In this document: positions 56,112 to 62,821 of the stretch, piece by piece
Layout: each line of letters opens with the position of its first letter
Position numbering within the stretch: the stretch's first letter is position 1
Source of the DNA: Kribbella sp. ALI-6-A
GTDB taxonomy: Bacteria > Actinomycetota > Actinomycetes > Propionibacteriales > Kribbellaceae
NCBI RefSeq assembly: GCF_001984195.1
Contig: NZ_MTQN01000008.1
Location: 124,001 to 188,000 of the forward strand
Reading direction: 5' to 3'
Length of the DNA: 64,000 bases
Made by a program: the position numbers and the translations under genes
Notes under the pieces: model-generated
The model's database searches: none
What the model was told of the DNA's origin: nothing
The model's input: only the letters and a program-made list of their open reading frames with translations

Positions 56112-56192
56112 GGAAACAGGGCAGGTGGTTGCCGGACGGATTTGGTCGCCGGAAGTAGTGCAGGCGGTTGCCGGACGGACTCGGTGGTCGCC
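56112..56192. repeat. Two tandem direct repeats, about 40 bp
   Basis: 56112-56150 and 56151-56192 share GGAA...GGTTGCCGGACGGA...GGTCGCC; the second is three bases longer. They fill most of the 185-base gap between the transporter ATPase and the next dehydrogenase. No gene is visible here. Confidence 0.8.
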
Positions 56193-56244
56193 ACAAGTGC
56201 GGCGCGGGCAGTCGTCGTACAACGTCGTCAGAGAGTAGGTCGAG

Positions 56245-57255
56245 ATGCAGGATCTGAGGATCGGGATCATCGGTGTCGGGGTGATGGGCGCCGATCATGC
56301 CGAGCGGGTGGTGCGACGGATCTCCGGCGCACGGCTGGTCGCGATCTCCGATCCCGACCTGCCCCGGGCGACCGCCCTGGCCGAGTCGCTGGGTGAGATC
56401 CGGGTGATCGAGGATCCGCTGGCGCTGGTCGGGGACCCGAGTGTCGACGCGGTGATCATCGCGTCGCCGGGATTCGCGCACGCCGAGCAGCTGATGGCGT
56501 GCCTGGAGAACGCGAAACCGGTGCTGTGCGAGAAGCCGCTGACGATGGACACCGAATCTTCGTTGCGGGTCGTCGAGGCCGAGCACAAGCTGGGCCGGCA
56601 GCTGATCCAGGTCGGGTTCATGCGCCGGTTCGACCCGGAGTACGCCGCGCTGAAGCAGTTGCTCGACTCCGGTGAGCTCGGCCGGACGCTCCTGCTCCAC
56701 AACGTGCACCGGAACAAGACGGTCTCGGCCAGCTTCCGCAGCGAGATGATCGTGCGCGACTCGCTCGTGCACGAGGTCGACGTCGCGCGCTGGCTGTTCG
56801 ACGACGAGATCGCCCGGATCACCGTGCATGCGCCGAAGCCCACCGGTCTGGTCGCCGAGGGCGTGCTCGACCCGCAGTTCGCGGTGTTCGAGATGGCGAG
56901 CGGGGCGATCGCCGACGTCGAGGTGTTCGTCAACTTCCAGGTCGGCTACGAGGTGCGCTGCGAGGCCGTCGCCGAGAAGGGCAGCGCGACCATCGGACTC
57001 GGCGTCGACGTGCTGACCCGGCGCGGCGGGCAGTGGGGCGGCGTCGTACCGGAGGACTACCGGGCCCGGTTCGGTACGGCGTACGACATCGAGGTCCAGC
57101 GCTGGGTCGACGCGACGGCGCGGGGCGAGATCGACGGGCCGACGGCCTGGGACGGGTACGCCGCGGCCGCCGTCTGCACCGCCGGGGTCCAGTCGCTGCA
57201 GGAAGGCCGCCCGGTCGAGGTCGAGCTGGCCCGCAAGAGCGAGGTGCTCGGATGA
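56245..57255 (+). CDS. Inositol 2-dehydrogenase-like (Gfo/Idh/MocA), second
   Basis: 336 residues. LRIGIIGVGVMGADHAERV (GxGxxG), the catalytic Lys in VLCEKPLTMD, VGFMRRFDPEYAALK, VHEVDVARWLFDDEI (His/Asp), and VNFQVGYEVRCEAVAEKG. This is closest in pattern to bona fide IolG of Bacillus type; so it, or the gene at 44667, may be the main myo-inositol dehydrogenase, with the others for scyllo- or chiro-inositol. It starts with an ATG with GAGAGTAGGTCGAG upstream. Its stop lies in ATGA starting a 21-codon linker ORF that leads to mmsA. Confidence 0.87.
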   Translation: MQDLRIGIIGVGVMGADHAERVVRRISGARLVAISDPDLPRATALAESLGEIRVIEDPLALVGDPSVDAVIIASPGFAHAEQLMACLENAKPVLCEKPLTMDTESSLRVVEAEHKLGRQLIQVGFMRRFDPEYAALKQLLDSGELGRTLLLHNVHRNKTVSASFRSEMIVRDSLVHEVDVARWLFDDEIARITVHAPKPTGLVAEGVLDPQFAVFEMASGAIADVEVFVNFQVGYEVRCEAVAEKGSATIGLGVDVLTRRGGQWGGVVPEDYRARFGTAYDIEVQRWVDATARGEIDGPTAWDGYAAAAVCTAGVQSLQEGRPVEVELARKSEVLG

Positions 57256-57317
57256 CCGCCGCACCCGCTTCACGACACGACATCACCGCAGGATCGACGC
57301 GAGGGACGAAGCTGTGA
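57252..57317 (+). CDS. 21-codon linker ORF between the dehydrogenase and mmsA
   Basis: Starts in ATGA of the dehydrogenase stop (GAGGTG upstream), codes MTAAPASRHDITAGSTRGTK plus L, and ends in the GTGA that starts mmsA. It has the same two-sided overlap as the linkers near iolB. Probably a translated spacer, not a protein with its own role. Confidence 0.35.
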   Translation: MTAAPASRHDITAGSTRGTKL

Positions 57318-58810
57318 GCACTCAACGCATCACCCACCTGATCGGCGGGACCCCCTGGACGGGAGTCTCGGAGCGGACCAGCAAGGTCTACAACCCGGCC
57401 ACCGGCGAGGTGACCGGTGAGCTCGACCTGGCCTCGGCGGCGACCGTCGACGAGGCGGTCAAGGTCGCCCACGAGGCGTCGAAGACGTGGGGGCGCACGT
57501 CGCTGACCAAGCGCGCGCAGGTGCTGTTCGCGTTCCGCGAGCTGCTGAACGAGCGCAAGGGCGACATCGCCGCGCTGATCACCGCCGAGCACGGCAAGGT
57601 GCTGTCGGACGCGCTCGGCGAGGTGACCCGCGGGCTCGAGGTGGTCGAGTTCGCCTGCGGCATCCCGCATCTGCTCAAGGGCGGCTTCAGCGAGAACGTG
57701 TCGACCAACGTCGACGTGTACTCGATCCGCCAGTCGCTCGGCGCGGTCGCGGTGATCTCGCCGTTCAACTTCCCGGCGATGGTGCCGCTGTGGTTCGTGC
57801 CGATCGCGGTGGCCTGCGGCAACAGCGTGGTGATCAAGCCGTCGGAGAAGGACCCGTCGGCGGTGAACGCCGTCGCCGCGCTGTGGAAGGAGGCCGGTCT
57901 GCCGGACGGCGTGATGAACGTCGTGCACGGTGACAAGGAGGCCGTCGACCGGCTGCTCGAGCACCCGGACATCAAGGCGGTCTCGTTCGTCGGGTCGACG
58001 CCGATCGCGCGGTACGTGTACGAGACCGGTACGGCGAACGGCAAGCGCGTGCAGGCGCTCGGCGGCGCGAAGAACCACATGGTCGTGCTGCCGGACGCCG
58101 ATCTCGACCTGGCCGCAGACGCCGCAGTGAACGCGGGCTTCGGCTCGGCGGGCGAGCGGTGCATGGCGATCTCCGCGCTGATCGCGGTCGAGCCGGTCGC
58201 CGACGACCTGATCGGCAAGATCCGGGAGCGGATGGCGACGCTGAAGACCGGCGACGGGACCCGCGGCTGCGACATGGGCCCGCTGGTCACCGGCGAACAC
58301 CGGGACAAGGTCGTCGGGTACGTCGAGGCGGGGGTCGCGGCCGGCGCCGAGCTCGCGGTCGACGGGCGAGAGGGACCGTTCGACGGCGGCGACGACGGGT
58401 TCTGGCTCGGACCGACGCTGTTCGACAAGGTCACGCCGGAGATGTCGATCTACACCGACGAGATTTTCGGGCCGGTGCTGTCGGTGGTGCGCGTCCCGTC
58501 GTACGACGCGGCGCTGGACCTGGTGAACTCCAACCCGTACGGCAACGGGACGGCGATCTTCACCAACGACGGTGGGGCGGCGCGGCGGTACCAGGTCGAG
58601 GTCGAGGTGGGCATGGTCGGGGTGAACGTGCCGATCCCGGTGCCGATGGCCTATTACTCGTTCGGCGGGTGGAAGAACTCGCTGTTCGGCGACACCCACG
58701 CGCACGGGACCGAGGGCGTGCACTTCTTCACCCGCGGCAAGGTGATCACCTCGCGCTGGCTGGACCCGAGCCACGGCGGCCTGAACCTGGGCTTCCCGAC
58801 CCACGACTGA
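57314..58810 (+). CDS. mmsA: Methylmalonate/malonate-semialdehyde dehydrogenase (CoA-acylating)
   Basis: 498 residues, the usual length. Aldehyde dehydrogenase fold: SPFNFPAMVPLWFVPIAVACGN, SFVGSTPIARYVYETG, LGGAKNHMVVLPDADLD and the active Cys in GSAGERCMAISALIAV, all in MmsA/IolA form; ALGGAKNH and YFTEGV-like YSFGGWKNSLFGDTHAHGTEGVHFFTRGK follow. It converts malonate semialdehyde to acetyl-CoA, CO2 and NADH, the end step of inositol breakdown. The GTG overlaps the linker ORF's stop; GAGGGACG is upstream. Confidence 0.95.
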   Translation: MSTQRITHLIGGTPWTGVSERTSKVYNPATGEVTGELDLASAATVDEAVKVAHEASKTWGRTSLTKRAQVLFAFRELLNERKGDIAALITAEHGKVLSDALGEVTRGLEVVEFACGIPHLLKGGFSENVSTNVDVYSIRQSLGAVAVISPFNFPAMVPLWFVPIAVACGNSVVIKPSEKDPSAVNAVAALWKEAGLPDGVMNVVHGDKEAVDRLLEHPDIKAVSFVGSTPIARYVYETGTANGKRVQALGGAKNHMVVLPDADLDLAADAAVNAGFGSAGERCMAISALIAVEPVADDLIGKIRERMATLKTGDGTRGCDMGPLVTGEHRDKVVGYVEAGVAAGAELAVDGREGPFDGGDDGFWLGPTLFDKVTPEMSIYTDEIFGPVLSVVRVPSYDAALDLVNSNPYGNGTAIFTNDGGAARRYQVEVEVGMVGVNVPIPVPMAYYSFGGWKNSLFGDTHAHGTEGVHFFTRGKVITSRWLDPSHGGLNLGFPTHD

Positions 58811-58923
58811 TTGCCGTTCGGGGTGTAGCGTCGAGAGTGACCCCCGGGGATCAGGAGTGCCGCGGCGAATCAGGCTCAGCCGAGTCGTCCGTCAGTGGGA
58901 AGCCCCAAGCCCTGGAGTGCGTC

Positions 58924-59037
58924 ATGTCGAAGAACAAGGGCGGACGCGAAGTCCGCAAGCCGAAACAACCTAAACAGCCGAAGGCCAGCCCGGCCGACAG
59001 CGCGATCATTCCGCCGACCAAGCAGGCGCGGAAGTAG
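58924..59037 (+). CDS. Small basic protein (37 residues)
   Basis: MSKNKGGREVRKPKQPKQPK followed by ASPADSAIIPPTKQARK, net charge strongly positive. Short ORFs starting M-x-K-x-K-x-GREVKKPK are found widely in bacteria and have no known function. It lies 113 bases after mmsA with a possible ribosome site that is weak (TGGAGTGCGTC). It has its own upstream GGGGATCAGGAG segment. Nucleic acid or membrane binding would fit its charge, but nothing more can be said. A strong hairpin follows it (59053-59113). Confidence 0.7.
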   Translation: MSKNKGGREVRKPKQPKQPKASPADSAIIPPTKQARK

Positions 59038-59052
59038 TTCGCCAGGCACTGA

Positions 59053-59113
59053 ACAGGTGAGAACGCCGGTTGCCACGCATCCTCGAGGAGCGCGGCGACC
59101 GGCGTTCGCCTGT
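59053..59113 (+). terminator. Long stem-loop after the small basic protein gene
   Basis: Arms 59053-59074 and 59094-59113 (ACAGGYGA...ACGCCGGTYGCC and complement) pair over about 20 bases with two silent-like G-T changes and a two-base bulge; the 19-base loop holds the palindrome CCTCGAGG. It should end transcription of the small gene and perhaps of the whole operon. Confidence 0.7.
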
Positions 59114-59138
59114 CGCGGCGGCGGAGCAGTTAGCTCTC

Positions 59139-59281
59139 GCCGTGCCGCCGTGCCGCCGTGCCGCCGTGCCGCCGTGCCGCCGTGCCGCCGTGCCGCCGTG
59201 CCGCCGTGCCGCCGTGCCGCCGTGCCGCCGTGCCGCCGTGCCGCCGTGCCGCCGTGCCGCCGTGCCGCCGTGCCGCCGTGC
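59139..59281. repeat. 8-bp tandem repeat, about 18 copies
   Basis: GCCGTGCC repeats without a single change from 59139 to 59281 (17 full units plus 7 bases). Eight is not a multiple of three, so all frames code the same rotating octapeptide; none is a real protein. Perfect identity suggests recent slippage. Confidence 0.95.
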
Positions 59282-59395
59282 GCGCCGGCGCGTCTCGCCG
59301 GCAACGCCGAGCCGAGTCGACCCCACCACGGTTGGAATCCGCGAGGTGGAACGTGAGGATCCGGGGCGTGCAGGCGAGAACGGCGTACAGGCAGG
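59282..59395. other. Short non-coding gap before the next dehydrogenase gene end
   Basis: No gene or clear signal is seen between the 8-bp array and the 3' end of the minus-strand dehydrogenase at 59396. Confidence 0.5.
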
Positions 59396-60397
59396 TCAGA
59401 GCTGCATGCTCGGGCGCGGCTGCAGCCCCGCGGACCGATAGGCCGCGTCGATCAGTTCCATCGTCGCGACCGCGTCGTCGGCGTCGATCGGCACCGGGGA
59501 GCCCTCGCGCAGATGCGCGGTGAAGGCCTCCAATTGGTACGCGTACGACGACTTGCGGCCGAGGTGTTCGACCCAGTGGTCTTCCTTGGTGGTGACAATC
59601 ACCCGGTCGTCCTGGTGGGGCAGCACGAAGCTCGGGGCGAACGCCTCGCCGCGGGTGCCGACGACCTTGAGGCTGAACTCGAGCTGTTCGGCGGCCATGC
59701 TGGTGCGGACCGCGCCGGTCGCGCCGTTCGGGAACACGAGGTCGGCGTTCAGCCACTCGTCGACGCCGGGCAGGCGCTTGCGTTCGCCGGCGCGGGCGCT
59801 GACCAGCGTCGGCCGGCCGCCGCCCCACGGGGCGAGCATGCGCTGGGCGTGCAGCGCGTAACAGCCGACGTCCATCACGGCTCCACCGGCGAGCGGGAGC
59901 GACCAGCGCGGGTCCTCGTCGGCCGGCGGCGGCATCACCATCGTGGCCTCGACGTGCTGGAGTTCGCCGAGCTCACCCTTGCCGAGCAGTTCCTGCAGCC
60001 GCTTGGTCACCGGGTGGAACAAGTAGTGGAAGCCCTCCATCACCATGACGCCGGCCTCACGCGCGGCGTCCCGGACCTGGGCGGCCTCGGCCGCGTTGCT
60101 GGCCGACGGCTTCTCGGTCAGCACATGCTTGCCCGCGGCAATGGCACGCAGGTTCCACGGCCCGTGCAGGGCGTTGGCGAGCGGGTTGTAGATCGCCTCG
60201 ACCTCGGGGTCGTTGATCACGTCGTCGTACGACGCGTGCACGCGCTCGACGCCGTGCTCGGCGGCGAAGGCCTCGGCCCGGTCGGTTTCCCGGGCGGCGA
60301 CCGCGACCAGCCGGGCGCCGGTCAGGCGGGCCGGTTCAGCGATCGCCCGGCCGGCGATCCGGGCGGCGCCGAGGATGCCGATGCGCAGCGGTTCCAT
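59396..60397 (-). CDS. Gfo/Idh/MocA-family oxidoreductase (third)
   Basis: 333 residues. LRIGILGAARIAGRAIAEPA (GAA-form of the GxGxxG), YNPLANALHGPWNLRAIAAGKHVLTEKP (Lys of EKP), then VMEGFHYLFHPVTKRLQEL and MDVGCYALHAQRML. The YNPLxNxLH pattern is that of glucose-fructose-oxidoreductase/dimeric dihydrodiol dehydrogenase-like members, not of IolG. GAAGGAGAAGGC precedes the ATG. Substrate unknown, perhaps a sugar or inositol derivative from the location. It is on the strand opposite to the iol operon and ends near the 8-bp array. Confidence 0.85.
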   Translation of the reverse strand: MEPLRIGILGAARIAGRAIAEPARLTGARLVAVAARETDRAEAFAAEHGVERVHASYDDVINDPEVEAIYNPLANALHGPWNLRAIAAGKHVLTEKPSASNAAEAAQVRDAAREAGVMVMEGFHYLFHPVTKRLQELLGKGELGELQHVEATMVMPPPADEDPRWSLPLAGGAVMDVGCYALHAQRMLAPWGGGRPTLVSARAGERKRLPGVDEWLNADLVFPNGATGAVRTSMAAEQLEFSLKVVGTRGEAFAPSFVLPHQDDRVIVTTKEDHWVEHLGRKSSYAYQLEAFTAHLREGSPVPIDADDAVATMELIDAAYRSAGLQPRPSMQL

Positions 60398-60918
60398 GCC
60401 TTCTCCTTCAGATGTCGTCCGTACGGCGGCGTACGGCGGGCTGGTCGAGGGCTTGCCGGAGGTGGGGCGGCCGGAGCCCGTCGAGTCCCTGGCGGGGTGT
60501 TCCGCCCGGCTCCGGGACGCAAGGTCGCCGGTCGGCGACGTCGCCGTCCGAGGCCGGCCGGAAAAGCGTATCCCCCGCCGCCGACGGAAACGGTGGCCGG
60601 ATCGAAGGCGTCATCCTGCCCGAGGTCAGGCAGCACCCGGTAGGCCGTGACCGCCATCCGGACCCGCGGGCCGACCCCTCGTGCGACCCGGCCGCGATCA
60701 CACCTCGCGACAACACACCGCACCCAACCGCAACCCGTCCATGCCCGCAGCGTAGAACCCGCCGGGCACGACGGAGGCCGCCGACCGCGGACCACCCACG
60801 GACCTTCACCTGCCGGATCCACCCCGTTCACCTCCATCGCTTGCCGAAGGCACCTTCCCCGGATTCACGTCCCCGTGATGAGATGCTCACCGGCTGACGA
60901 CGAACCTGGGAGGCGGGA
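60398..60918. other. 521-base region without a recognised gene
   Basis: The frames here show poor codon use and no domain. It is the divergent interval between the third dehydrogenase and the next iolG-like gene. Two 10-bp direct copies of CGTACGGCGG (60420-60439) lie 23 bases before the minus-strand start and could be an operator. I see nothing else of note. Confidence 0.5.
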
Positions 60919-61944
60919 ATGCGTACTGATCACGGGCTGCCGGTGGTTCGGCTGGGGCTGGTGGGCGCCGGCCGGATCGGAGTGATGCACGCCGGCAACA
61001 TCGCACGCCACGTCGCCGGGGCCGAACTGGTGGCAGTGGCCGATCCCCGGCGTGAGGCGGCCGAGGAGCTGGCGGGCAAGTACGCGGCCCGCGCGTGCGA
61101 GGTCGACGAACTGCTCGCGGATCCCGAGATCGACGGCGTACTGATCGCGTCGATCGCGGCCGCGCACTCCGACCTGATCGTCCAGGCGGCACAGGCGGGC
61201 AAAGCGGTGTGGTGCGAGAAGCCGGCCTCGCTGACGCTCGACGAGATCGACCGGGCGATCACGGCGACCAAGGACGCCGGGGTGCCGTTCCAGGTCGGGT
61301 TCAACCGGAGGTTCGCGGCCGACTTCCAGCAGGCCCGGGCGACGGTCGACGCGGGCGGCATCGGTACGCCGCAGCTGATGCGCTCGATCACCCGCGACCC
61401 GGGCTGGCCGGCGGGGCTCACCAACGCGGCCGGCGTCCGGCCGTGGACGATCTTCCGCGAGACCTTGGTGCACGACTTCGACATCCTGCTCTGGCTCAAT
61501 CCGGGCGCCGAGGTGGTCGAGGTCTACACCCGCGCCGACGCGCTGGTCGCGCCGGAGTTCAAGGACGACGGGCTGACCGACACCGCGGTCGTCGTGCTGA
61601 CCTTCGACAACGGCGCGATCGCGACCGCGGAGGCGAACTTCTCCGCGCTCTACGGGTACGACGTCCGCGCCGAAGTCTTCGGCAGCAAGGGCATGGTGCT
61701 GGCCGGCCGGCTGCCGAGCACCCCGGCGGTGCACTACGACGAGAGCGGCCTGCACCAGCCGACGATGCGCAGCGACGAGCAGATGTTCCGCGACGCGTAC
61801 GTCCAGGAGCTCGCCGACTTCGCCGCGGTCGTGCGCGGCGACACCGAACCGCCGGTCACCGGACAGGACGCACGTCGTGCCCTCGAGATCTCCCTGGCCG
61901 CGATGCGGTCGCATCAGGAGCAGCGGCCGATCCGGATCGGGTAG
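60919..61944 (+). CDS. Inositol 2-dehydrogenase-like (Gfo/Idh/MocA), fourth
   Basis: 341 residues. VRLGLVGAGRIGVMHAGNI, EKPASLTLDEID (Lys), QVGFNRRFAADFQQAR, TLVHDFDILLWLNPGAEVVEVYTRADALVAP. This is an IolG-type sequence with the VHDFD active-site His/Asp, closer to the dehydrogenase at 44667 than to that at 59396. GGGAGGCGGGA is upstream of the ATG. It is followed by a GntR gene 93 bases on, a likely regulator. Substrate may be another inositol isomer; not resolvable by eye. Confidence 0.86.
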   Translation: MRTDHGLPVVRLGLVGAGRIGVMHAGNIARHVAGAELVAVADPRREAAEELAGKYAARACEVDELLADPEIDGVLIASIAAAHSDLIVQAAQAGKAVWCEKPASLTLDEIDRAITATKDAGVPFQVGFNRRFAADFQQARATVDAGGIGTPQLMRSITRDPGWPAGLTNAAGVRPWTIFRETLVHDFDILLWLNPGAEVVEVYTRADALVAPEFKDDGLTDTAVVVLTFDNGAIATAEANFSALYGYDVRAEVFGSKGMVLAGRLPSTPAVHYDESGLHQPTMRSDEQMFRDAYVQELADFAAVVRGDTEPPVTGQDARRALEISLAAMRSHQEQRPIRIG

Positions 61945-61976
61945 CCGGCGCCGAAATCGCCGCCCCACAAAGGAAG

Positions 61977-61992
61977 AGATCTGATCAAATCT
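61977..61992. promoter_or_regulatory. Candidate GntR operator AGATCTGA-TCAAATCT
   Basis: A 16-bp inverted repeat with 7 of 8 matching positions, 46 bases before the GntR ATG. A sequence of this form in front of a GntR gene suggests autoregulation. It is not repeated in the 44448-44666 promoter. Confidence 0.5.
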
Positions 61993-62037
61993 GCTCATCG
62001 ACTCGACGGTGGGCCGCTGACAGCCCAAGATGTGCCC

Positions 62038-62781
62038 ATGAGCACCGTCCAGGTCAGCGTTGATCGCACCAGCCGTACCCCGCTCCATGTCCAGCTGGCG
62101 CAGCAGCTGGAGGCAGCGATCCAGGGCGGTGACCTGCCGGTCGGTTCCCGGCTCAGCAACGAGGTGGACCTCGCGGAGGCCTACGGGCTGAGCCGTCCAA
62201 CCGTGCGGCAGGCCATCGCCCGGCTGGTCGACCAGGGCCTCCTGGTCCGCAAGCGTGGCGTCGGCACGCAGGTCGTCGGCAATTCCGGCCAGGTCCGGCG
62301 CTCGCTGGAGCTCACCAGCCTGTACGACGATCTGGCGGCGGCGCACCGCAAGCCCGAGACCGAGGTCCTGCGCTTCGGCATCGCTCCCGCGAGCCCTGAC
62401 GTGGCCGCTGCCCTGCAGTGCGAGGCAGGAGACCGCGTACTGCGGCTGGAGCGCCTGCGCCGGGCGGACGGGGAGCCGTTGGCCCTGATGCGCAACTGGC
62501 TGCCGCCGGAGATGCTGGACACCGACCCCAGCACTCTGGCCGAGCGCGGCCTGTACGAGCTGCTCCGGGCCGAGGGGGTCCGCCTCAAGGTGGCCCACCA
62601 GACCATCTCGGCCCAGCCGGCCACCCTGGAACAAGCTCGCCTTCTCGGTGAGGAAGTGGGCCACCCGCTGCTGGCGACCACGCGGATCACCTACGACGAC
62701 CACGGGCGCGCGGTGGAGTACGGCTCGCACCTGTTCCGCGCCTCCCGCTACGCCTTCGAGCACACCCTCGTCCACCGCTGA
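62038..62781 (+). CDS. GntR/HutC-type regulator with UTRA domain (second)
   Basis: 247 residues. Winged helix: TPLHVQLAQQLEAAIQGGDLPVGSRLSNEVDLAEAYGLSRPTVRQAIARLVDQGLLVRKRGVGTQVV (about 14-80). UTRA domain: ELTSLYDDLAAAHRKPETEVL, PLALMRNWLPPEML. It is a close paralog of the regulator at 43710; the two bracket the inositol locus. ATG 62038 or GTG 62032; neither has a strong ribosome site and the transcript could be leaderless. A palindrome upstream may be its operator. The effector is probably an inositol-related compound, by position. Confidence 0.88.
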   Translation: MSTVQVSVDRTSRTPLHVQLAQQLEAAIQGGDLPVGSRLSNEVDLAEAYGLSRPTVRQAIARLVDQGLLVRKRGVGTQVVGNSGQVRRSLELTSLYDDLAAAHRKPETEVLRFGIAPASPDVAAALQCEAGDRVLRLERLRRADGEPLALMRNWLPPEMLDTDPSTLAERGLYELLRAEGVRLKVAHQTISAQPATLEQARLLGEEVGHPLLATTRITYDDHGRAVEYGSHLFRASRYAFEHTLVHR

Positions 62782-62821
62782 CCCACCCCTCAGAGGATCA
62801 GCGGCGGACGAGAGAGCCTTA

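Noticed and set aside
59130..59828. Frames coding PPCRRAAV or RRHGGTAA repeats
   Set aside because: Created by the 8-bp satellite, readable in all frames on both strands.
60322..60837. Possible genes in the 60.4-60.9 kb gap
   Set aside because: Frames on both strands are Arg/Pro-rich with poor codon pattern, no conserved motif and no ribosome site.
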